From: Cinclus cinclus
Lineage: Eukaryota; Chordata; Aves; Passeriformes; Cinclidae
Direction of reading: 5' to 3'
Assembly (NCBI RefSeq): GCF_963662255.1
Contig: NW_026912191.1
Coordinates: 64,501 to 128,500 of the forward strand
DNA length: 64,000 nt
The notes beneath the pieces were generated by a model, which was given only the letters and a program-made list of their open reading frames with translations, was not told where the DNA came from and ran no database searches. The position numbers and the translations under genes are program-made. Of the stretch, positions 1 through 8,895 are shown in pieces; the first letter of the stretch is position 1, and each line of letters opens with the position of its first letter.

Positions 1-35
1 ATTCCATAAGGACGAGGATTTCTCCCAGACCAAAG

Positions 36-49
36 CTGCCCCCTCCTCC
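36..49 (-). promoter_or_regulatory. G-rich segment with CTCF-like core (one per monomer, first example)
   Basis: Read on the minus strand this is GGAGGAGGGGGCAG. Against the commonly quoted vertebrate CTCF consensus CCASYAGRKGGCRS it agrees at 11 of 14 positions, including the whole AGRKGGCRS core. It lacks the leading CC and the Y. Nearly every monomer has it in the same orientation, and the GCTGCCTCC variant (near 9027, 14072, 16408, 34568, 37490 and 39826) breaks the core. Binding is not shown; it may be a chance feature of a pyrimidine tract. Confidence 0.3.
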
Positions 50-192
50 AAACCTGGCTGCCATCAGAGGCCCAAACGCGCCCTACAAAATGACATCTGC
101 CAAGTGGGCTCTTGAGTTTGGCTTCTTGGGGAAAAGTGCCTCCTTTCGGAGCCAAATTGCCTGCGGCCCATGTAGGGCTTTTGCCTCCAAAA

Positions 193-384
193 ATTCCATA
201 AGGACGAGGATTTCTCCCAGACCAAAGCTGCCCCCTCCTCCAAACCTGGCTGCCATTGGAGGCCCAAACGTGCCCTACAAAATGACACCTGCCAAGTGGG
301 CTCTTGAGTTTGGCTTCTTGGGTGGAAGTGCCTCCTTTCAAAGCCAACTTGCCTGCGGCCCGTCCTGGGCTTTTGCCTACAAAA
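193..384. repeat. Representative 192-bp monomer, GGTGG subtype
   Basis: This is the standard-length monomer, counted from one ATTCC landmark to the next. In order it contains ATTCC and GGACGAGG, the CCCCCTCCTCC pyrimidine tract, GGAGGCCC, the CpG pair AACGYGCCC, TACAAAATGAC, a CAYCTG hexamer, GAGTTTGGC, the subtype marker TTGGGTGGAAGT in place of TTGGGGAAAAGT, TCAAAGCCAACTTGCC, the dyad GCCC-GTCCT-GGGC at 358-370, and the A-tract that leads into the next monomer. GGTGG monomers recur throughout, almost always with TCAAAG rather than TCGGAG, so these markers travel together as a haplotype. Confidence 0.95.
358..370. other. Short dyad GCCC-N5-GGGC with variable loop (example)
   Basis: A 4-bp inverted repeat around a five-base centre, present in most monomers. 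The centre is GTCCT, GTGCT, ATGCA or ATTCT in different subtypes while both arms usually stay intact. It is disrupted in GCACGTCCTGGGC, GCCTGTCCTGGGC and the 191-bp class. It is too short to form a stable cruciform alone. Confidence 0.6.
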
Positions 385-576
385 ATTCCATAAGGACGAG
401 GATTTCTCCCAGACCAAAGCTGCCCCCTCCTCCAAACCTGGCTGCCATCGGAGGCCCAAACGCGCCCTACAAAATGACATCTGCCAAGTGGGCTCTTGAG
501 TTTGGCTTCTTGGGGGAAAGTGCCTCCTTTCAAAGCCAACTTGCCTGCAGCCCGTGCTGGGCTTTAGACTACAAAA

Positions 577-777
577 ATTCCATAAGGACGAGGATTTCTC
601 CCAGACCAAAGCTGCCCCCTCCTCCAAACCTGGCTGCCATCGGAGGCCCAAACGCGCCCCACAAAATGACATCTGCATTGAGGGTTCTTGAGTTTGGCTT
701 CTTGGGGAAAAGTGCCTCCTTTCGGAGTCAACTTGCCTAACTTGCCTGCGGCCCATGTGGGGTTTTTGCCTACAAAA
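577..777. repeat. Representative 201-bp monomer with 9-bp tandem duplication
   Basis: This monomer is 9 bp longer than the 192-bp class because AACTTGCCT is present twice in a row, at 730-738 and 739-747. In other 201-bp monomers the second copy has diverged (TAACTAGCC, TAAATAGCC, TAACTATCC, CAAACTAGCC). The duplication therefore appears old, and it has been carried into several subtypes. It adds exactly three codons and, in one forward frame, a TAA stop, which ends most forward-strand pseudo-frames here. Confidence 0.95.
730..747. repeat. 9-bp direct repeat that creates the 201-bp length class
   Basis: AACTTGCCT occurs twice in tandem. It is the only length difference between the two main monomer classes. 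Replication slippage or a small unequal exchange would produce it. Confidence 0.93.
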
Positions 778-968
778 ATTCCATAAGGACGAGGATTTCT
801 CCCAGACCAAAGCTGCCCCCTCCTCCAAACCTGGCTGACATCGGAGGCCCAAACGCGCCCTACAAAATGACACCTGCCAAGTCGGCTCTTGAGTTTGGCT
901 TCTTGGGGAAAAGTGACTCCTTTCAAAACCAACTTGCCTGCGTCCCGTCCTGGGCTTTTGCTACAAAA
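778..968. repeat. Representative 191-bp monomer, GACTCC / CCCGTCC subtype
   Basis: It is one base short because CTTTTGCCTAC has become CTTTTGCTAC. The subtype carries linked markers: AAAAGTGACTCC in place of GTGCCTCC, TCAAAACC in place of TCAAAGCC, TGCGTCCCGTCC in place of TGCGGCCCGTCC, and usually GGATTCC in place of GGATTTC in the following monomer. Most copies have a CCCGGG (SmaI/XmaI) site, for example at 4673-4678. Derived forms read CGTCGCGGGC (about 7.80, 7.99, 11.3 and 12.65 kb) or CCGGACGTTTG (about 1.93, 43.29, 45.61, 47.57, 50.12, 53.25 and 58.35 kb). Its -1 length shifts every reading frame, which argues against coding. Confidence 0.93.
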
Positions 969-2539
969 ATTCCATAAGGACGAGGATTCCTCCCAGACCA
1001 AAGCTGCCCCCTCCTCCAAACCTGGCTGCCATCGGAGGCCCAAACGCGCCCTACAAAATGACATCTGCCAAGTGGGCTCTTGAGTTTGGCTTTCTGGGGA
1101 AAAGTGCCTCCTTTCGGAGTCAACTTGCCTGCGGCTCATGCAGGGGTTTTGCCTACAAAAATTCCATAAGGACGAGGATTTCTCCCAGACCAAAGCTGCC
1201 CCCTCCTCCAAACCTGGCTGCCATCGGAGGCCCAAACGCGCCCTACAAAATGACACCTGCCAAGTGGGCTCTTGAGTTTGGCTTCTTGGGGAAAATTGCC
1301 TACTTTCGGAGTCAACTTGCCGGCGGCCCATGCAGGGCTTTTGCCTACAAAAATTCCATAAGGACGAGGATTTCTCCCAGAACAAAGCTGCCCCCTCCTC
1401 CAAACCTGGCTGCCATCGGAGGCCCAAACGCGCCCTACAAAATGACATCTGCCAAGTGGGTTCTTGAGTTTGGCTTCCTGGGGAAAAGTGCCTCCTTTCA
1501 AAGCCAACTTGCCTAACTTGCCTGCGGCCCGTCCTGGGCTTTTGAGTACAAAAATTCCAGAAGGACGAGGATTTCTCCCAGACCAAAGCTGCCCCCTCCT
1601 CCAAACCTGGCTGCCATCGGAGGCCCAAACGCGCCCTACAAAATGACACCTGCAAAGTGGGCTCTTGAGTTTGGCTTCTTGGGGAAAAGTGCCTCCTTTC
1701 AAAGCCAACTTGCCTAACTTGCCTGCGGCCCGTCCAGGGCTTTTGCCTACAAAAATTCCAGAAGGACAAGGATTTCTCCCAGACCAAAGCTGCCCCCTCC
1801 TCCAAACCTGGCTGCCATCGGAGGCCCAAACGCGCCCTACAAAATGACATCTGCCAAGTGGGCTCTTGAGTTTGGCTTCTTGGGGAAAAGTGACTCCTTT
1901 CAAAACCAACTTGCCTGCGTCCCGTCCCGGACGTTTGCTACAAAAATTCCATAAGGACGAGGATTCCTCCCAGACCAAAGCTGCCCCCTCCGCCAAACCT
2001 GGCTGCCATTGGAGGCCCAAACGCGCCCTACAAAATGACACCTGCCAAGTGGGTTCTTGAGTTTGGCTTCTTGGGGAAAAGTGCCTCCTTTCGGAGCCAA
2101 CTTGCCTGCGGCCCATGCAGGGCTTTTGCCTCCAAAAATTCCAGAAGGACGAGGATTTCTCCCAGACCAAAGCTGCCCCCTCCTCCAAACCTGGCTGCCA
2201 TCGGAGGCCCAAACGTGCCCTACAAAATGACACCTGCCAAGTGGGTTCTTGAGTTTGGCTTCTTGGGGAAAAGTGCCTCCTTTCAAAGCCAACTTGCCTA
2301 ACTTGCCTGCGGACTGTGCTGGGCTTTTGCCTACAAAAATTCCATAAGGACGAGGATTTCTCCCAGACCAAAGCTGCCCCCTCCTCCAAACCTGGCTGCC
2401 ATCAGAGGCCCAAACACGCCCTACAAAATGACATCTGCCAAGTGGGCTCTTGAGTTTGGCTTCTTGGGGAAAAGTGCCTCCTTTCGGAGCCAAATTGCCT
2501 AACTTGCCTGCGGCCCGTCCTGGGCTTTTGCCTCCAAAA

Positions 2540-2731
2540 ATTCCAGAAGGACGAGGATTTCTCCCAGACCAAAGCTGCCCCCTCCTCCAAACCTGGCTGC
2601 CATCGGAGGCCCAAACGCGCCCCACAAAATGACACCTGCATTGAGGGTTCTTGAGTTTGGCTTCCTGGGGAAAAGTGCCTCCTTTCGGAGTCAACTTGCC
2701 AGCGGCCCATGCAGGGCTTTTGCCTACAAAA
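2540..2731. repeat. Representative monomer, CATTGAGGG subtype
   Basis: The usual TGCCAAGTGGGC is replaced by TGCATTGAGGGT, usually together with CACCTG, TTCCTGGGG, CGGAGTCAAC and GCCCATGCAGGGC. A sister form with CATTGTGGG has AAAGCAAC and CGGGGTTTTT (see 7433-7632). The replacement changes several adjacent bases at once, so it looks like a block conversion or an old subfamily split, not stepwise drift. Confidence 0.9.
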
Positions 2732-3908
2732 ATTCCAGAAGGACGAGGATTTCTCCCAGACCAAAGCTGCCCCTCCTCCAAACCTGGCTGCCATCGGAGG
2801 CCCAAACGTGCCCTACAAAATGACACCTGCCAAGTGGGCTCTTGAGTTTGGCTTCTTGGGTGGAAGTGCCTCCTTTCAAAGCCAACTTGCCTGCGGCCCG
2901 TCCTGGGCTTTTGCTACAAAAATTCCTTAAGGACGAGGATTTCTCCCAGACCAAAGCTGCCCCCTCCTCCAAACCTGGCTGCCATCGGAGGCCCAAACGC
3001 GCCCTACAAAATGACATTTGCCAAGTGGGGTCTTGAGTTTGGCTTCTTGCGGAAAAGTGCCTCCTTTCAAAGCCAACTTGCCTAAATAGCCTGCGGCCCG
3101 TGCTGGGCTTTTGACTACAAAAATTCCATAAGGACGAGGATTTCTCCCACACCAAAGCTGCCCCCTCCTCCAAACCTGGCTGCCATCGGAGGCCCAAACG
3201 CGCCCCACAAAATGACATCTGCATTGAGGGTTCTTGAGTTTGGCTTCTTGGGGAAAAGTGCCTCCTTTCGGAGCCAACTTGCCTAACTAGCCTGCGGCCC
3301 GTGCTGGGCTTTAGACTACAAAAATTCCATAAGGACGAGGATTTCTCCCAGACCAAAGCTGCCCCCTCCTCCAAACCTGGCTGCCATCAGAGGCCCAAAC
3401 GCGCCCCACAAAATGACATCTGCCAAGTGGGCTCTTGAGTTTGGCTTCTTGGGGAAAAGTGCCTCCATTCGGAGCCAACTTGCCTAACTTGCCGGCGGCC
3501 CGTCCTGGGCTTTTGCCTCCAAAAATTCCAGAAGGACGAGGATTTCTCCCAGACCAAAGCTGCCCCCTCCTCCAAACCTGGCTGCCATCGGAGGCCCAAA
3601 CGTGCCCTACAAAATGACACCTGCATTGAGGGTTCTTGAGTTTGGCTTCCTGGGGAAAAGTGCCTCCTTTCGGAGTCAACTTGCCTGCGGCCCATGCAGA
3701 GCTTTTGCCTACAAAAATTCCAGAAGGACGAGGATTTCTCCCAGACCAAAGCTGCCCCCTCCTCCAAACCTGGCTGCCATCGGAGGCCCAAACGTGCCCT
3801 ACAAAATGACACCTGCCAAGTGGGCTCTTGATTTTGGCTTCTTGGGTGGATGTGCCTCCTTTCAAAGCCAACTTGCCTGCGGCACGTCCTGGGCTTTTGC
3901 CTACAAAA

Positions 3909-4109
3909 ATTCCATAAGGACGAGGATTTCTCCCAGACCAAAGCTGCCCCCTCCTCCAAACCTGGCTGCCATCGGAGGCCCAAACGCGCCCTACAAAATG
4001 ACATCTGCCAAGTGGGCTCTTGAGTTTGGCTTCTTGCGGAAAAGTGCCTCCTTTCAAAGCCAACTTGCCTAACTAGCCTGCAGCCCATTCTGGGCTTTTG
4101 CCTACAAAA
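3909..4109. repeat. Representative 201-bp monomer, TTGCGG / TAACTAGCC subtype
   Basis: The markers are CTTCTTGCGGAAAAG, TCAAAGCC and the diverged second 9-mer TAACTAGCC, followed by GCAGCCCATTCTGGGC. This monomer and the next (GGGGGAAAG type) form a recurring pair seen near 3.9-4.3, 23.1-23.4, 26.2-26.5, 28.8-29.0, 41.8-42.1, 43.8-44.1, 46.1-46.4, 48.5-48.7, 51.0-51.3, 56.9-57.2 and 62.8-63.1 kb. Confidence 0.9.
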
Positions 4110-4301
4110 ATTCCATAAGGACGAGGATTTCTCCCAGACCAAAGCTGCCCCCTCCTCCAAACCTAGCTGCCATCGGTGGCCCAAACGCGCCCTACAAAAT
4201 GACATCTGCCAAGTGGGCTCCTGAGTTTGGCTTCTTGGGGGAAAGTGCCTCCTTTCGGAGCCAACTTGCCTGCAGCCCGTGCTGGGCTTTAGACTACAAA
4301 A
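4110..4301. repeat. Representative 192-bp monomer, GGGGGAAAG / TTTAGACTAC subtype
   Basis: The markers are AACCTAGCTGCC, CATCGGTGGCCC, GGGCTCCTGAG, TTGGGGGAAAG and GGGCTTTAGACTAC (in place of GGGCTTTTGCCTAC). The linked set is stable across copies many kilobases apart, so the monomer is inherited as a unit inside larger repeats. Confidence 0.9.
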
Positions 4302-7300
4302 ATTCCATAAGGACGAGGATTTCTCCCAGACCAAAGCTGCCCCCTCCTCCAAACCTGGCTGCCATCGGAGGCCCAAACGCGCCCCACAAAATGACATCTG
4401 CATTGAGGGTTCTTGAGTTTGGCTTCTTGGGGAAAAGTGCCTCCTTTCGGAGCCAACTTGCCTAACTTGCCTGCGGCCCGTCCTGGGCTTTTGCCTCCAA
4501 AAATTCCAGAAGGACGAGGATTTCTCCCAGACCAACGCTGCCCCCTCCTCCAAACCTGGCTGCCATCGAGGCCCAAACGTGCCCTACAAAATGACACCTG
4601 CCAAGTGGGCTCTTGAGTTTGGCTTCTTGGGGAAAAGTGACTCCTTTCAAAACCAACTTGCCTGCGTCCCGTCCCGGGCTTTTGCTACAAAAATTCCATA
4701 AGGACGAGGATTCCTCCCAGACCAAAGCTGCCCCCTCCTCCAAACCTGGCTGCCATCGGAGGCCCAAACGCGCCCTACAAAATGACATCTGCCAAGTGGG
4801 CTCTTGAGTTTGGCTTCTTGCGGAAAAGTGCCTCCTTTCGGAGTCAACTTGCCTGCGGCCCATGCAGGGCTTTTGCCGACAAAAATTCCATAAGGACGGG
4901 GATTTCTCCCAGACCAAAGCTGCCCCCTCCTCCAAACCTGGCTGCCATCGGAGGCCCAAACGCGCCCTACAAAATGACATCTGCCAAGTGGGCTCTTGAG
5001 TTTGGCTTCTTGGGGAAAAGTGCTTCCTTTCGGAGCCAAAATGCCTAACTTGCCTGCGGCCCGTCCTGGGCTTTTGAGTACAAAAATTCCATAAGGACGA
5101 GGATTTCTCCCAGACCAAAGCTGCCCCCTCCTCCAAACCTGGCTGCCATCAGAGGCCCAAACGCGCCCTACAAAAGGACATCTGCATTGCGGGTTCTTGA
5201 GTTTGGCTTCTAGGGGAAAAGTGCCTCCTTTCAAAGCCAACATGCCTAACTTGCCTGCGGCCCGTCCTGGGCTTTTGCCTACAAAAATTCCATAAGTACA
5301 AGGATTTCTCCCAGACCAAAGCTGCCCCCTCCTCCAAACCTGGCTGCCATCGGAGGCCCAAACGCGCCCCACAAAATGACATCTGCCAAGTGGGCTCTTG
5401 AGTTTGGCTTCTTGCGGAAAAGTGCCTCCTTTCGGAGTCAACTTGCCTGCGGCTCATGCAGGGCTTTTGCCTACAAAAATTCCAGAAGGACGAGGATTTC
5501 TCCCAGACCAAAGCTGCCCCCTCCTCCAAACCTGGCTGCCATCGGAGGCCCAAACGCGCCCTACAAAATGACATCTGCCAAGTGGGCTCTTGAGTTTGGC
5601 TTCTTGGGTGGAAGTACCTCCTTTCAAAGCCAACTTGCCTGCGGCCCGTGCTGGGCTTTTGCCTACAAAAATTGCATAAGGACGAGGATTTCTCCCAGAC
5701 CAAAGCTGCCCCCTCCTCCAAACCTGGCTGCCATCGGTGGCCCAAACGCGCCCTACAAAATGACATCTGCCAAGTGGGCTCCTGAGTTTGGCTTCTTGGG
5801 GGAAAGTGCCTCCTTTCAAAGCCAACTTGCCTGCAGCCCGTGCTGGGCTTTAGACTACAAAAATTCCATAAGGACGAGGATTTCTCCCAGACCAAAGCTG
5901 CCCCCTCCTCCAAACCTGGCTGCCATCGGAGGCCCAAACGCGCCCCACAAAATGACATCTGCATTGAGGGTTCTTGAGTTTGGCTTCTTGGGGAAAAGTG
6001 CCTCCTTTCGGAGCCAACTTGCCTAACTTGCCTGCGGCCCGCCCTGGGCTTTTGCTACAAAAATTCCATAAGGACGAGGATTTCTCCCAGACCAAAGCTG
6101 CCCCCTCCTCCAAACCTGCCTGCCATCGGAGGCCCAAACGCGCCCTACAAAATGACATCTGCATTGTGAGTTCTTGAGTTTGGCTTCTTGAGGAAAAGTG
6201 CCTCCTTTCAAAGCCAACTTGCCTAACTTGCCTGCGGCCCATGCGGGGTTTTTGCCTACAAAAATTCCATAAGGACGAGGATTTCTCCCAGACCAAAGCT
6301 GCCCCCTCCTCCAAACCTGGCTGACATCGGAGGCCCAAACGCGCCCTACAAAATGACACCTGCCAAGTGGGCTCTTGAGTTTGGCTTCTTGGGGAAAAGT
6401 GACTCCTTTCAAAACCAACTTGCCTGCGTCCCGTCCCGGGCTTTTGCTAAAAAAATTCCATAAGGACGAGGATTCCTCCCAGACCAAAGCTGCCCCCTCC
6501 TCCAAACCTGGCTGCCATCGGAGGCCCAAACGCGCCCTACAAAATGACATCTGCCAAGTGGGCTCTTGAGTTTGGCTTCTTGGGGAAAAGTGCCTCCTTT
6601 CGGACTCAACTTGCCTGCGGCCCATGCAGGGCTTTTGCCTACAAAAATTCCATAAGGACGAGGATTTCTCCCAGACCAAAGCTGCCCCCTCCTCCAAACC
6701 TGGCTGTCATCGGAGGCCCAAACGCGCCCTACAAAATGACATCTGCCAAGTGGGCTCTTGAGTTTGGCTTCTTGGGTGGAAGTACCTCCTTTCAAAGCCA
6801 ACTTGCCTGCGGCCCTTCCTGGGCTTTTGCCTACAAAAATTCCATAAGGACGAGGATTTCTCCCAGACCAAAGCTGCCCCCTCCTCCAAACCTGGCTGCC
6901 ATCGGAGGCCCAAACGCGCCCTACAAAATGACATCTGCCAAGTGGGCTCTTGAGTTTGGCTTCTTGGGGAAAAGTGCCTCCTTTCAAAGCCAACTTGCCT
7001 AACTAGCCTGCGGCCCGTGCTGGGCTTTAGACTACAAAAATTCCATAAGGACGAGGATTTCTCCCAGACCAAAGCTGCCCCCTCCTCCAAACCTGGCTGC
7101 CATCGGAGGACCAAACGCGCCCTACAAAATGACACCTGCATTGAGGGTTCTTGATTTTGGCTTCCTGGGGAAAAGTGCCTCCTTTCGGAGTCAACTTGCC
7201 TGCGGCCCATGCAGGGCTTTTGCCTACAAAAATTCCATAAGGACGAGGATTTCTCCCAGACCAAAGCTGCCCCCTCCTCCAAACCTGGCTGCCATCGGAG

Positions 7301-7414
7301 GCCCAAACGCGCCCTACAAAATGACATCTGCCAAGTGGGCTCTTGAGTTTGGCTTCTTTCGGAAAAGTGCCTCCTTTCAAAGCCAACTTGCCTAACTATC
7401 CTGCGGCCCGTGCT

Positions 7415-8895
7415 GGGCTTTTGCCTCCAAAAATTCCATAAGGACGAGGATTTCTCCCAGACCAAAGCTGCCCCCTCCTCCAAACCTGGCTGCCATCGGA
7501 GGCCCAAACGCGCCCTACAAAATGACATCTGCATTGTGGGTTCTTGAGTTTGGCTTCTTGGGGAAAAGTGCCTCCTTTCAAAGCAACTTGCCTAACTTGC
7601 CTGCGGCCCATGCGGGGTTTTTGCCTACAAAAATTCCATAAGGACGAGGATTTCTCCCAGACCAAAGCTGCCCCCTCCTCCAAACCTGGCTGCCATCGGA
7701 GGCCCAAACGTGCCCTACAAAATGACATCTGCCAAGTGGGCTCTTGAGTTTGGCTTCTTGGGGAAAAGTGACTCCTTTCAAAACCAACTTGCCTGCATCC
7801 CGTCGCGGGCTTTTGCTACAAAAATTCCATAAGGACGAGGATTCCTCCCAGACCAAAGCTGCCCCCTCCTCCAAACCTGGCTGCCATCGGAGGCCCAAAC
7901 GTGCCCTACAAAATGACACCTGCCAAGTGGGCTCTTGAGTTTGGCTTCTTGGGGAAAAGTGACTCCTTTCAAAACCAACTTGCCTGCATCCCGTCGCGGG
8001 CTTTTGCTACAAAAATTCCATAAGGACGAGGATTCCTCCCAGACCAAAGCTGCCCCCTCCTCCAAACCTGGCTGCCATCGGAGGCCCAAACGCGCCCTAC
8101 AAAATGACATCTGCCAAGTGGGCTCTTGAGTTTGGCTTTCTGGGGAAAAGTGCCTCCTTTCGGAGCCAACTTGCCTGCGGCCCATGCAGGGCTCTTGCCG
8201 ACAAAAATTCCATAAGGACGAGGATTTCTCCCAGACCAAAGCTGCCCCCTCCTCCAAACCTGGCTGCCATCGGAGGCCCAAACGTGCCCTACAAAATGAC
8301 ATCTGCCAAGTGGGCTCTTGAGTTTGGCTTCTTGGGGGAAAGTGCCTCCTTTCAAAGCCAACTTGCCAAACTAGCCAGCGGCCCGTGCTGGGCTTTAGAC
8401 TACAAAAATTCCATAAGGACGAGGATTTCTCCCAGACCAAAGCTGCCCCCTCCTCCAAACCTGGCTGCCATCAGAGGCCCAAACGCGCCCCACAAAATGA
8501 CACCTGCATTGAGGTTCTTGCGTTTGGCTTCCTGTGGAAAAGTGCCTCCTTTCGGAGTCAACTTGCCTGCGGCCCATGCAGGGCTTTTGCCTCCAAAAAT
8601 TCCAGAAGGACGAGGATTTCTCCCAGACCAAAGCTGCCCCCTCCTCCAAACCTGGCTGCCATCGGAGGCCCAAACGCGCCCTACAAAATGACATCTGCCA
8701 AGTGGGCTCTTGAGTTTGGCTTCTTGGGTGGAAGTACCTCCTTTCAAAGCCAACTTGCCTGCGGCCCGTCCTGGGCTTTTGCCTACAAAAATTCCAGAAG
8801 GACGAGGATTTCTCCCAGACCAAAGCTGCCCCCTCCTCCAAACCTAGCTGCCATCGGTGGCCCAAACGCGCCCTACAAAATGACATCTGCCAAGT
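7415..8895. repeat. Block B, first copy (partner near 10.9-12.6 kb)
   Basis: The first part matches 10917-11837 at an offset of 3,502 bp (18 monomers). After about 8335 the offset becomes 3,694 bp, because the second copy holds one additional 192-bp GGTGG monomer. Both copies contain two consecutive 191-bp monomers with the derived CGTCGCGGG sequence. Confidence 0.83.
7433..7632. repeat. Representative 200-bp monomer, CATTGTGGG / CGGGGTTTTT subtype
   Basis: This is a 201-bp type that has lost one base: AAAGCAACTTGCC in place of AAAGCCAACTTGCC. It also carries CATTGTGGG and GCCCATGCGGGGTTTTT. Sister copies lie near 9.0-9.2, 10.9-11.1, 14.0-14.2, 16.4-16.6, 34.5-34.7, 37.5-37.7 and 39.8-40.0 kb. 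It is usually followed by a 191-bp monomer. Confidence 0.9.

Larger units (their letters stand above)
3283..7395. repeat. Long-range duplicated block A, left copy (about 21 monomers)
   Basis: Subtype order and private variants match 28045-32157 at a nearly constant offset of 24,762 bp. Shared rare markers include GCCGGCGG near 3490 and 28252, CCATCGAGGCCC (one G lost) near 4563 and 29326, ATAAGTACAAGG near 5292 and 30054, and AAAAGGACATC near 5173 and 29935. The match fades just upstream, where the left copy has TTGGGG/CGGAG and the right copy TTGCGG/CAAAG. It also fades downstream at TAACTATCC versus TAACTAGAC. Confidence 0.88.

Noticed and set aside
90..740. Forward-strand open frames encoding a 64-residue repeat
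   Set aside because: Same periodicity artefact. The frame is closed by the TAA inside the 9-bp duplication of every typical 201-bp monomer.
5671..5681. Rare landmark variants such as ATTGCATAAGG (5671) and ATTCCTTAAGG (2922) as functional sites
   Set aside because: Isolated single-base changes in one or two monomers. They are best explained as drift.
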